From Chloroflexota bacterium (GTDB lineage Bacteria > Chloroflexota > Anaerolineae > Promineifilales > Promineifilaceae), in contig JAKEFB010000080.1 of assembly GCA_022616275.1 (NCBI GenBank), positions 1 through 47,493 of the forward strand: a stretch of 47,493 nucleotides of DNA, read 5' to 3'. The position numbers and the translations under genes are program-made. Within the stretch, counting starts at the first letter, position 1; each line of letters opens with the position of its first letter. The notes under the pieces were generated by a model. That model was not told the DNA's origin. It made no database searches and saw only the letters and a list, made by a program, of their open reading frames with translations. Below are positions 10,178-17,260 of this stretch, piece by piece.

Positions 10178-11153
10178 AGGTCAACGCCCGTACGCCGTTG
10201 CCAGCCTGGTAAGCGGCTGCTTCGGCGTGGGCTGCGAGAATCTCCTGAGGGGGCAGGTCCTGGATAATGAGAAGGGGCGCACGGCCATAAGCAATGAAGT
10301 TGGTGACCACGCTGCCATAGGGACGCTGGCCGCCGTCGCCACAGGAATAACCGTGGGCGCACATGAGTACCAGGTCAATCCCTTCGTTGGTCACCAGGCG
10401 GCTGAGCGCAGAAATGACATTGTCGCTGTCAATGACACGGGTCTGGATGTGGCCGGGACGTTGCGCCTCCAGGCGGGCCAGGTAGCGGGTGGCCTCTTGC
10501 CGGTTGCGGGCCACGAGTTGCTCGACCAACTCTTTTTCTTCCGGCGTCAGAGGGGCGCGGCGTGGTACCTCCGGCCGGACGACCACGTGGGCTAACAGGA
10601 ACTGGACCTGTGAATCCCGAGCCAGAGGGTCGAGAAAGGGTAGGACATACTCAGCCCGCTGTGAGCCATCCAGGGGGACCAGGATACGCCGGTAACGAAC
10701 CTCGCTCAATTGCTCGCCCGGTCCTTCATAGGCGCGGACAAGTAAGATAGAAGCGCCGGCTCGCGCCACAATTTTGCTGACCACGCTGCTCACGTTCCAG
10801 AGGCTGAGCCCACTTTGCCCGTGGCTGCTGAGCGCGATCAGGTCTACCTCGTTCTGGCCGGCGAAGTCAAGGATTCGTTCCGGGGCCTGGCCCTCCAGCA
10901 AAACGGCCGTGGGGCGTGGGCCTGTTTCCTGCCAACGAGCGCACAGGCGATCCAGGTAAGCCTGGGCTTCTGCCTTGCGCAGGTGCCAGTTGAGGGGATC
11001 AACCGGGGCTGCCTCGGCGGCCATGTCAGGCCGTTCCAGAACGTGTACCAGGGTAACCTGAGCGCCGGTAGAGGTGGCCAGGGCGGCTGCGTGTGGCAAA
11101 ACACGCTCGGCCAATGCTGAACCATCTAAGGGTACCAGGATATGACTCAACAT
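10158..11153 (-). CDS. Universal stress protein with two UspA domains
   Basis: 331 residues, about twice the single-domain length. Domain 1 (about 1-145) begins MLSHILVPLDGSALAERVLPHA and ends in LSSHGQSGLSLWNVSS..ASILLVR. Domain 2 (about 155-305) begins RRILVPLDGSQRAEYVLPF and ends in CAHGYSCGDGGQRPYGSVV..PLLII. The G-x2-G-x9-G-S/T nucleotide motif is only partly kept: domain 1 has VS in place of the last G-S/T, and domain 2 has the GSV but altered glycine spacing, so ATP binding is uncertain. About 25 residues follow domain 2. The gene lies directly upstream of the glucan synthase and overlaps it, which suggests joint expression, for example in an envelope or osmotic stress response (inference). 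Confidence 0.9.
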   Translation of the reverse strand: MLSHILVPLDGSALAERVLPHAAALATSTGAQVTLVHVLERPDMAAEAAPVDPLNWHLRKAEAQAYLDRLCARWQETGPRPTAVLLEGQAPERILDFAGQNEVDLIALSSHGQSGLSLWNVSSVVSKIVARAGASILLVRAYEGPGEQLSEVRYRRILVPLDGSQRAEYVLPFLDPLARDSQVQFLLAHVVVRPEVPRRAPLTPEEKELVEQLVARNRQEATRYLARLEAQRPGHIQTRVIDSDNVISALSRLVTNEGIDLVLMCAHGYSCGDGGQRPYGSVVTNFIAYGRAPLLIIQDLPPQEILAAHAEAAAYQAGNGVRALTYDKPAI

Positions 11154-11742
11154 GCTTTTCCTCTTCTAGACAAACACTCGCGACCGGCCCCGAACCTACC
11201 CTCCCGGAGGTTTGAACCTCCGGGAGGGTGTCTCGACTCGAGATTATTCGTCCTATGGTAACAGAGCGAGCCGGGGCTGCGTATGGGGGATTACCCTAAT
11301 TGTTGGCGGTGAATATATCCGTCTTTGTATCCGCTTTGTATACCATGACCTATAGCAGAACGGCTCATTTAGGAGTAAAGTGTGAAGTGCAATCACGGAG
11401 CATGATGCTGGCCCTCTAATCATCATCCTCGCCAGCCGGGCATCATAGAGTCGTGTACTTTTGGGCTCGGGGTTGCTGGTGGGCTACAACATCGCCCCTA
11501 TCATCGCCGTCGTGGCTTATGCCGACCCGGCCCACCTGGCCCGTAGGGATACGGCGCCTGATTAATTAGGTCCTGGCCGCCCGCCATCGCGCTCTGCACA
11601 GGTTCCCCGGGCGGCCAGCTCCTGGCCCCTCTGGCGTCAACACGCGCTACGGCTTATCGCATTCCGAATGCCGGCTAGAGTTCCCCCTTTAGCCGGCATT
11701 TGGACGTGATAAAACGGTGTAAAACGATTTTATAAAATCGTT
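11154..11742. other. 589-base gap with palindromes and a possible gene remnant
   Basis: No convincing gene. It holds the GGAGG palindrome (11198-11229), an 11-bp stem with arms 11667-11677 and 11690-11700 around a 12-base loop, and a perfect palindrome against the pgeF stop (11719-11746). A stop-to-stop frame at 11449-11565 reads as a hydrophobic stretch (LLGSGLLVGYNIAPIIAVV) followed by AYADPAHLAR and a stop. It may be the decayed end of a membrane-protein gene, but no family is recognised. Confidence 0.5.
11198..11229. repeat. Perfect 15-bp palindrome (ACCCTCCCGGAGGTT arms)
   Basis: Arms 11198-11212 and 11215-11229 match perfectly around a 2-base loop. It lies about 45 bases upstream of the stress-protein start on the minus strand. 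There is no T-run on either side, so it is not a classical intrinsic terminator. It resembles, with different bases, the CCCCGCAGGTT palindromes elsewhere in the window. Confidence 0.7.
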
Positions 11743-11746
11743 TTAC
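11719..11746. terminator. 28-bp perfect palindrome at the pgeF stop codon
   Basis: GTAAAACGATTTTA is followed at once by its exact complement. The pgeF TAA stop (11743-11745) lies inside the right arm. It is AT-rich, unlike its surroundings. It could act as a transcript-end hairpin for pgeF or as a protein site; a T-tract does not follow clearly, so the terminator role is uncertain. Confidence 0.45.
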
Positions 11747-12519
11747 AAGATGAAGAGCACGCCGAAGCGGCCGGTCCGCCCTTTTTCCGCGCGATGCGAG
11801 AAGAAGAGGTCAGTCCGGCAGGCGGTACACAGGCCAGACAGTTCGATCTGTTGGACACCGGCCGCCGACAACCGGCGGCGGTTGGCCTCCGGCAGGTCGA
11901 AATGGGGACGAGGGCCTGGTTGGGGGAGGAGTAAGGAGGCTGGCTCCATAAACGTTTCCTGGACGGCCGAAATTACCGATTCGCCCACTTCGTAGCAGCA
12001 AGGGCCAATACAGGGGCCGATGCCGGCCAGCAGGTCGGCTGGCCGGCTGCCAAAAGCCGCCTGCATGGCCCGCACCAGCGCGCCGGGCAAATCTTTCACC
12101 ACGCCCTGCCAGCCGGCGTGCCCCAGGCCAATGGCCTGCCGGACCGGGTCGTAGAGAAAGATCGGGGCGCAGTCGGCGTAGTTCATCGTCAGGCCACAAC
12201 CAGCTTCGCCGGTAATCAGCCCGTCGGCCGGGCCGGCGTGCCGGCCGTGGTCTTGCTGTGTCACCTGGACGACGTCTGCGCCGTGGACCAGGTGGGCGTG
12301 CGCCAGCCCGTCACTTTGGCGGCCGTGTGTGCCATAAGCGCGCGCCCGGTTGGCGTAGACATTGTCCCGGCTGTCAGACACCGAGGCGCTCAGGTTCAAC
12401 GAATCATAGGGCGCCGGGCTCACACCCCCTTGCCGCGTAAAAATTGCCTGCCGGATCCGGCCGTTGGGAAAACTCTCAAAACGAAAAAACGGCAAACCGT
12501 CCTGAATAAACTGTCTCAT
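11743..12519 (-). CDS. pgeF: Peptidoglycan editing factor PgeF / multicopper-oxidase-like (YfiH/YlmD, DUF152)
   Basis: 258 residues from the start MRQFIQDGLPFFRF, chosen because GGAGGG sits just upstream. A longer frame to 12591 only translates the GCGAGT repeat. Family signatures: LNLSASVSDSRDNV, VHGADVVQV, MNYADCAPIFLYDP, GLGHAGWQGVVKDLPG and GPCIGPCCYEVGES, supplying the His/Cys metal-site residues typical of PgeF. PgeF proteins are linked to removing wrongly incorporated residues (such as L-Ser) from cell-wall precursors, and purine nucleoside phosphorylase/deaminase activities are reported for the family. It is divergent from ftsK, a natural pairing of cell-wall and division genes. Confidence 0.9.
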   Translation of the reverse strand: MRQFIQDGLPFFRFESFPNGRIRQAIFTRQGGVSPAPYDSLNLSASVSDSRDNVYANRARAYGTHGRQSDGLAHAHLVHGADVVQVTQQDHGRHAGPADGLITGEAGCGLTMNYADCAPIFLYDPVRQAIGLGHAGWQGVVKDLPGALVRAMQAAFGSRPADLLAGIGPCIGPCCYEVGESVISAVQETFMEPASLLLPQPGPRPHFDLPEANRRRLSAAGVQQIELSGLCTACRTDLFFSHRAEKGRTGRFGVLFIL

Positions 12520-12532
12520 TGCCCTCCGAAAA

Positions 12533-12618
12533 AGTCTGCGAGTTTGCGAGTTTGCGAGTTTGCGAGTCTGTCGCCCACCTGGTACTCGCATACTCGCCCA
12601 CTTGCATACTCGCCACTT
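12533..12618. repeat. GCGAGT/ACTCGC inverted repeat, copy 1
   Basis: The left side has four GCGAGT units spaced 9 bases apart. A spacer with GTCGCCCACCTGG follows, then a right side of ACTCGCATACTCGCCCACTT type. The arms are inverted relative to each other. The spacer and right arm closely match the copy at 39405-39487. It lies between pgeF and ftsK and supplies the DNA just upstream of the ftsK promoter. Confidence 0.8.
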
Positions 12619-12623
12619 GACAC

Positions 12624-12653
12624 TTGGTACTTGACACCTGACATTGTTATAAT
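12624..12653 (+). promoter_or_regulatory. Sigma-70-type promoter of ftsK with extended -10
   Basis: A -35-like TTGGTA (12624-12629), 18 bases, then TATAAT (12648-12653) preceded by TG one base upstream, making an extended -10. Transcription would begin near 12660, leaving a short leader before the ftsK ATG at 12678. Two nearby TTGACA words (12617, 12631) have poor spacing. Confidence 0.55.
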
Positions 12654-12677
12654 CACCTACTCAGGAACATTTGAGCT

Positions 12678-15398
12678 ATGGCCAGCAAAAAACCGCTCAA
12701 CAAAAAAAGCGCCACCAGGCGACGCGCGGCGGCTAAATCGGCCACGCGCGGTGGCACCGCTTCGTCGCGCAAGAAGAAAAGCACGCGCCAGGCCACTACC
12801 CGCCGGAATTCTACCCAGCGCAAGCCAAAGCGCAACGTGCGCCGCAATTTCCGGCCGCGGTTCCGGGTCACTCTGGACCTGCGGCAGAAGGCCCTGATCC
12901 TGGGCATTGGCCTGATTTTCTTTACGGCCGTCCTTGTCCTGAGCCTGCTCTCCCCCAACCAGGGCCAGTTGACTTCCGCTCTTTCCGATATGATGTGGCA
13001 ACTGTTTGGCTGGGGCGGCCTGATAGTGCCCATTGTCATGGCTGCCTGCGGCTTCTACCTGGTTCTGTGGGGCATGGACCAGCCGCCCCATTTGCCCTCC
13101 CGTCGCCTGCTCGGCCTGGGGTTGCTCTTTCTGTCCCTCGAGGCGTTTGCTTCCCTGGCCCTGGTGTTAGCCAGTGATAATCTGCCGGACGTCTGGTCCG
13201 TGGCCCAGGCGCAAACGGGCGGCGGCTACCTGGGTGGGTTGATTGTCTGGCTTCTCACTGGAGTAGTTGGCCGGTTGGGGGCTGTTTTCGTTTTGTTACT
13301 CCTGGGCTTTATGGCCATTGTCCTGGCCGCCGGCGTCAGCCGCCAGGAGTTGGGGGCGCTGTTGCGTCGCCTGGCGGTACGAGAACCGGCCCCTGAGCCA
13401 CAGCGGGAGATCGCCATTAACCCCGGCCGGCCGGCCCGGCCCGACCCCCTAGCGGAAGTGCAGCCACCCCTGCCCCTGACCACCTCGCCGGCCGCCCCAC
13501 TTTCCCCTTCTCGTGTCCCTCCCTCCCCGCGTCCCTCGGTCTCTTCATCTTCCCCAACCCGCCAGCCGGCCCGGCCTACCCGGCCGGCCGCCGCCCCGGC
13601 GCCCAGCCTGGAACAGGCCCCGGCCCCCATGCCCGTTTTTCTGGGGCGGGGCGCTGCCCAGAGCTGGACGCTGCCCAGGGTGGAAGAAATGCTGGAAGCC
13701 GGTACCGACCAGGAAATCAGCGACGTTTATATCCGCGAGCAGGTCGAGGTGATCGAGCATACCCTGGAGAGCTTTGGCGCGCCGGCCACGGTGGTCGAGA
13801 TTAACCAGGGTCCCACTATTACCCAATATGGCGTGGAGCCCAGCTTCGTCGAGCAGCGCGGCGGCAAGCGGACCAAAGTCAAGGTTGGCAAAATTGCCAG
13901 CCTGGCCGACGACCTGGCCCTGGCTCTGGTCGCCAAATCTATCCGCATCCAGGCCCCCGTGCCCGGTAAAGGGTACGTCGGCATTGAAGTGCCTAATACC
14001 AGTAAAGCCCTGGTCTCCTTACGCGACGTGATGGAGTCCGGTGACTTCCAGCGTATCAGGTCGCCGTTGCGGCTTGGCCTGGGGCAAAACGTAGCCGGCC
14101 AGCCGATTGCCACCGACCTGGCCCAGATGCCCCATTTGCTTATTGCTGGGACCACCGGCTCCGGTAAGTCGGTCTGTGTCAACGCCATTGCCGCCTGTCT
14201 GCTGCTGCAAAACACGCCGGACGATCTAAAGCTGGTGATGGTAGACCCCAAGCGGGTGGAACTGACCAACTACAACGGTATCCCCCACCTGGTGGCCCCG
14301 GTTGTGGTGGATCTGGAGCGGGTCGTCGGGACGCTGCAGTGGGCCATGCGCGAGATGGACAACCGCTATAAACGCCTGGCCACGGCCGGCGTGCGCAATA
14401 TCGCCGAGTTTAACCAGAAGGCCGTGCCCAAGGGTGAGGAAAAAATGGCCCACATCGTCATTTTTATTGACGAACTGGCCGACCTGATGATGCTGTCCCC
14501 AGAGGAAACGGAACGGGGTATTACTCGCCTGGCCCAGATGGCCCGGGCCACCGGCATTCACATGGTCATCGCCACGCAGCGGCCCTCGGTGGACGTGGTC
14601 ACCGGGCTGATCAAGGCCAATTTTCCGGCCCGTATTGCCTTTGCCGTGGCCTCCAGCACCGACAGCCGGGTCATTCTGGACACGACGGGGGCGGAGCGGT
14701 TGCTGGGCCAGGGCGACATGCTCTTCCAAAGCCCGGACGCGGCCGCGCCCATCCGCATGCAGGGTTGTTTTGTCAGCGAGAAAGAACTGCACAATATTAT
14801 TGATTACTGGCAGGGCGCTCGCCGCTCTATCAACCGGCCGGCGACCGCTGGCAGCGTGGGGAGTGGTGTGTCTGGCGGTGCGACTAGCGTAGCCAGTAGC
14901 GGCCCAGCCGGCGGCGAGGTGAGCCTGGAAAAGAAAGTAGCGGCGAGCAGGCCTGCGGTGAACACAGTGGCGGCGAGCCCACCGGCCGCAACCCAGCCAG
15001 CGGCGAACGCACCGCCAGCTACCACGCCGGCTCCGACCCAGGTATCCGCCCCGGCGACGGCGCTCCCGGTCCCCACTTTGCCTCCACCGCCTGTCCAGCA
15101 GCCGCTATGGGACGAGCTGCGCCAGATGGAGGCCGATGGCGAAAAGGTTGCCGATGAATTGCTGCCGGAAGCCATCGAGCTGGTCCGTAAGCTGAACAAA
15201 GCCTCCACGTCGCTACTCCAGCGCCGCTTCCGCATTGGCTACACGCGGGCTGCCCGGCTGGTAGATATGATGGAAGAGCAGGGCATCATTGGCCCGCCCA
15301 CCGGCAACAGCAAAGCTCGTGAAGTCCTGGCTCCGCTGGCCGGGGCAGAAGGCCAGGAGCCGGAAACACCACAGGAAGAAGCCGAAGAGGAGAACTAA
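12678..15398 (+). CDS. ftsK: DNA translocase FtsK/SpoIIIE
   Basis: 906 residues. FtsK is the septal, membrane-anchored hexameric pump that moves chromosome termini during division. Seen in order: a basic N-terminus rich in Lys/Arg (about 1-70); four membrane segments (about 72-220); a Pro/Ala-rich linker (about 245-325); the motor with Walker A GTTGSGKSVCVN near 488 and Walker B HIVIFIDELADLM near 592; and a C-terminal winged-helix gamma domain (ELVRKLNKASTSLLQRRFRIG) near 830-880. A second low-complexity Ala/Pro/Thr linker (about 725-810) separates motor and gamma domain and is longer than usual. The Shine-Dalgarno is weak (AGGA, 13 bases from the ATG). ubiE follows 36 bases downstream. Confidence 0.95.
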   Translation: MASKKPLNKKSATRRRAAAKSATRGGTASSRKKKSTRQATTRRNSTQRKPKRNVRRNFRPRFRVTLDLRQKALILGIGLIFFTAVLVLSLLSPNQGQLTSALSDMMWQLFGWGGLIVPIVMAACGFYLVLWGMDQPPHLPSRRLLGLGLLFLSLEAFASLALVLASDNLPDVWSVAQAQTGGGYLGGLIVWLLTGVVGRLGAVFVLLLLGFMAIVLAAGVSRQELGALLRRLAVREPAPEPQREIAINPGRPARPDPLAEVQPPLPLTTSPAAPLSPSRVPPSPRPSVSSSSPTRQPARPTRPAAAPAPSLEQAPAPMPVFLGRGAAQSWTLPRVEEMLEAGTDQEISDVYIREQVEVIEHTLESFGAPATVVEINQGPTITQYGVEPSFVEQRGGKRTKVKVGKIASLADDLALALVAKSIRIQAPVPGKGYVGIEVPNTSKALVSLRDVMESGDFQRIRSPLRLGLGQNVAGQPIATDLAQMPHLLIAGTTGSGKSVCVNAIAACLLLQNTPDDLKLVMVDPKRVELTNYNGIPHLVAPVVVDLERVVGTLQWAMREMDNRYKRLATAGVRNIAEFNQKAVPKGEEKMAHIVIFIDELADLMMLSPEETERGITRLAQMARATGIHMVIATQRPSVDVVTGLIKANFPARIAFAVASSTDSRVILDTTGAERLLGQGDMLFQSPDAAAPIRMQGCFVSEKELHNIIDYWQGARRSINRPATAGSVGSGVSGGATSVASSGPAGGEVSLEKKVAASRPAVNTVAASPPAATQPAANAPPATTPAPTQVSAPATALPVPTLPPPPVQQPLWDELRQMEADGEKVADELLPEAIELVRKLNKASTSLLQRRFRIGYTRAARLVDMMEEQGIIGPPTGNSKAREVLAPLAGAEGQEPETPQEEAEEEN

Positions 15399-15429
15399 AA
15401 CCCCGCAGGTCTCGCAGACCTGCGGGGTT
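15399..15429. repeat. CCCCGCAGGT palindrome, copy 1, directly before ubiE
   Basis: Perfect 14-bp arms (15399-15412, 15416-15429; AACCCCGCAGGTCT type) around a 3-base loop. It begins right at the ftsK stop and ends 5 bases before the ubiE ATG. Only TT follows, so it is a poor intrinsic terminator. Its right arm carries the only G-rich stretch that could serve ubiE as a ribosome site. Confidence 0.8.
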
Positions 15430-15434
15430 AGTGA

Positions 15435-16142
15435 ATGGCCCACTTACAAGGAGAAGCGCGCGCCCGCTACGTGCAGGGCATGTTTGCCCGGATTGCCGGC
15501 CGCTACGACTTGATGAACCGGCTGATGACCGGCGGGCAGGACGTTCGCTGGCGGCGCTACGTCATCCGCCAGGCCCACCTGCCACCGGTCGGCCGCTTGC
15601 TGGACATTGCCACCGGCACGGGGGAGATTGCCTGGGAAGGGTTGCGCCAACATCCCGGTATCCAGGCGGTGGGTGGCGATTTCACTATTGAAATGATGCT
15701 GGCCGGCCGGCGCGACCCGCAACGGCAGGCCATTCATTGGCTGGCGGCCGATACCCTGGCTCTGCCCTTTCCCGACGATACGTTTGACGCCGTCACCTCC
15801 GGTTTTTTGATGCGCAACGTCGTTGACATGCCCGGCGCTTTCCAGGAACAGGCGCGCGTCACCCGGCCGGGCGGCCGGGTAGTCGTCCTGGAATCCAGCC
15901 CGCCCAAGAAAAATTTGCTACGGCCCTTCATTCGCCTGCACCTGAACGTGGTCATTCCCACACTTGGCCGGCTGATTGCCGGCGATGGCGAGGCCTATCG
16001 CTACCTGCCAGACAGCACGCAGCAGTTCCACGACCCGAAGAGCCTGGCCGAAATGATGCGCCGCGCCGGGCTGGTGGACGTTCACTACCGGCTCTTCATG
16101 TTTGGCGCGATTGCCATCCACGCCGGCCGGAAGCCGGAGTAA
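15435..16142 (+). CDS. ubiE: UbiE/MenG quinone-biosynthesis methyltransferase
   Basis: 235 residues. It methylates demethylmenaquinone (and/or a ubiquinone precursor) with S-adenosylmethionine in the last steps of quinone synthesis. Motif I LLDIATGTGEIAWEG near residue 55 binds SAM. The family signatures RYDLMNRLMTGGQDVRWRR (N-terminus), SGFLMRNVVDMPGAFQEQARVTRPGG and YRYLPDSTQQFHDPKSLAEMM are all present, and the C-terminus FMFGAIAIHAGRKPE is normal. In this lineage menaquinone is the likelier substrate. No independent promoter is visible; it lies directly after ftsK with a palindrome between. Confidence 0.93.
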   Translation: MAHLQGEARARYVQGMFARIAGRYDLMNRLMTGGQDVRWRRYVIRQAHLPPVGRLLDIATGTGEIAWEGLRQHPGIQAVGGDFTIEMMLAGRRDPQRQAIHWLAADTLALPFPDDTFDAVTSGFLMRNVVDMPGAFQEQARVTRPGGRVVVLESSPPKKNLLRPFIRLHLNVVIPTLGRLIAGDGEAYRYLPDSTQQFHDPKSLAEMMRRAGLVDVHYRLFMFGAIAIHAGRKPE

Positions 16143-16195
16143 GCGTTGGAGTAGGGAGTTAGAGTTAGAGTAGGAAGTTAGAGTTAGCTGTTGCT
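16143..16195. repeat. GAGTTAGAGT short tandem repeat
   Basis: GAGTTAGAGTTAGAGTAGGAAG followed by AGTTAGAGTTAG. It is a small repeat after the ubiE stop with no gene content, and is of the same kind as the other intergenic repeats in the window. Confidence 0.6.
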
Positions 16196-16228
16196 TCCTG
16201 TTGTAATCTGGGCTTAAGGAGCAAGCAG

Positions 16229-16234
16229 TATAAT
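16229..16234 (+). promoter_or_regulatory. TATAAT -10 box upstream of the DsbA-like gene
   Basis: A perfect TATAAT 37 bases before the ATG at 16271. The -35 region is weak; TTGTAA at 16201 is 22 bases away, too far for a standard spacer. It suggests the gene has its own promoter rather than depending on ubiE. Confidence 0.4.
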
Positions 16235-16270
16235 GTGGGCCACTATCCCACTATTCGAGGTAAACGCTTG

Positions 16271-17074
16271 ATGAAACGACTTATCTACTATGCGCTGCTG
16301 GCCTGGCTCCTGGTGGCCTGCGCCGGGGCTGAACCTGAGCCAACGGTAGCGACGACGGCCGCGCTGCCTGGCAACGCGCTGCCGGAGGTGGCTGTGGCCG
16401 GGCCAACCAACACGGCCGCGCCAATGCCAACGGCCGCGCCAACAGCCACAAACGCGCCCGACGGAATCCCAGCCGACGCGGCGGCCCCGGAAGAATCCCC
16501 GGCCGCCGCTCCCTCGCCAACGCCAACCACCGGCGCCCAGGTGAACGGCAACTACGAAAATACCTATTTCCGAGGATCGGCCGGCGCGCCGGTGACGCTC
16601 ATTGACTACTCCGATTTCCTCTGAGGGGCCTGCCGTGCCTACGTGCTAGGCACTGAGCCGGAAATTGTCGAGAGCTACGTCAACGGTGGCCAGGTCCGCC
16701 TGGTCTTCTGGCCGGTGTTAGACCACGGCAACGCCAGCCTGGATTCTCACGCTGCGGCCGATTGCATCGGCCGGCAGAGCGCGGATGCCTTCTGGCAAAT
16801 TCACGACCAATTCTTCGCCAACCAGAACGAGCTGTGGCAGGCGGATCGGGAATATTATGTCAATGCGGCTGTAGCCGTGGGCGTAGACCAGGCCGCTTTT
16901 GAGGAATGCTACGACGGCGGGACCGGGCATGCCACGGTGACGGAACTGGACAGTATCCGCCGCGAGCGAGGCATCTTTAACCGGCCGACCTTCGACGTCA
17001 ACGGCCAGCTCTTCTTCGGCGCCCAGCCGTTCGAGACCTTTGCCCAGTTCATCGAAGCGGCCTTGACCCAATGA
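16271..17074 (+). CDS. DsbA-like thiol-disulfide oxidoreductase lipoprotein with in-frame UGA (candidate selenoprotein, U-G-A-C)
   Basis: Read through UGA, the product is 267 residues. The start MKRLIYYALLAWLLVACAG has a lipoprotein signal with lipobox LVAC. An Ala/Pro/Thr-rich tether follows (about 20-95), then a DsbA/thioredoxin-fold domain starting APVTLIDYSDFL. The next codon (16622-16624, residue 118) is TGA, followed in the same frame by GACRAYV, so UGA occupies the first cysteine of a C-x-x-C motif (C121 is the second). The rest of the domain is intact: VFWPVLDHGNASLDSHAAAD, FEECYDGG, and a cis-Pro-type RPTFDVNG near 239. Such proteins oxidise or exchange disulfides outside the membrane. 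Selenocysteine, a recent nonsense mutation and a sequencing error are the three readings; the downstream hairpin and the exact active-site position favour the first. No selA, selB, selC or selD is in the window. Confidence 0.72.
16635..16653 (+). promoter_or_regulatory. SECIS-like hairpin after the UGA
   Basis: GTGCCTA (16635-16641), loop CGTGC (16642-16646), TAGGCAC (16647-16653): a perfect 7-bp stem inside the coding frame. The loop begins 17 bases after the UGA and has G at its second position. GGC (16627-16629) and GCC (16657-16659) can add a lower stem across an internal loop. The known bacterial SECIS pattern places the loop about 16-37 bases after UGA with a G in the first two loop positions. 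The stem uses a CTA leucine codon, which looks uncommon next to the CTG/TTG used by its neighbours. Confidence 0.6.
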
Positions 17075-17098
17075 TATAAGTGTGGACAAATAAAATTG

Positions 17099-17243
17099 GG
17101 ACGCAGATTTGCGCTGATGAACGCCGATTAGGTTCTGTCGCCACTGGCTGCGAATGACGTGAATATTTTGAGTTATTCGCGTCATTCGCTTATTCGTGTT
17201 ATTCGCGATTATTAATCAGCGCCATCCGCGTGCATCTGCGTGT
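17099..17243. repeat. ACGCAGAT inverted-repeat element (MITE-like), copy 1
   Basis: Imperfect outer arms of about 30 bases (GGACGCAGATTTGCGCTGAT type at 17099-17130, and its complement at 17211-17243) enclose an inner stem. The inner arms are 17150-17164 and 17175-17189 (GCGAATGACGTGAAT type) with one wobble pair. The element ends within 10 bases of the Shine-Dalgarno of the SDR gene. The same ACGCAGAT units occur at 19517-19595. Confidence 0.7.
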
Positions 17244-17260
17244 CTTATGAGGAGGGAAAG

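Noticed and set aside
12520-12591. N-terminal extension of pgeF to 12591.
   Set aside because: It only translates the GCGAGT repeat (TRKLANSQTRRL). The inner ATG has GGAGGG upstream and matches the family start.
16271-16624. Reading the DsbA-like region as two separate genes, or as a short lipoprotein ending at TGA.
   Set aside because: Both parts are in the same frame and together make one complete DsbA-like domain. The second part would start inside the SECIS-like stem without a ribosome site. A pseudogene or sequencing error remains possible and is stated in the entry.
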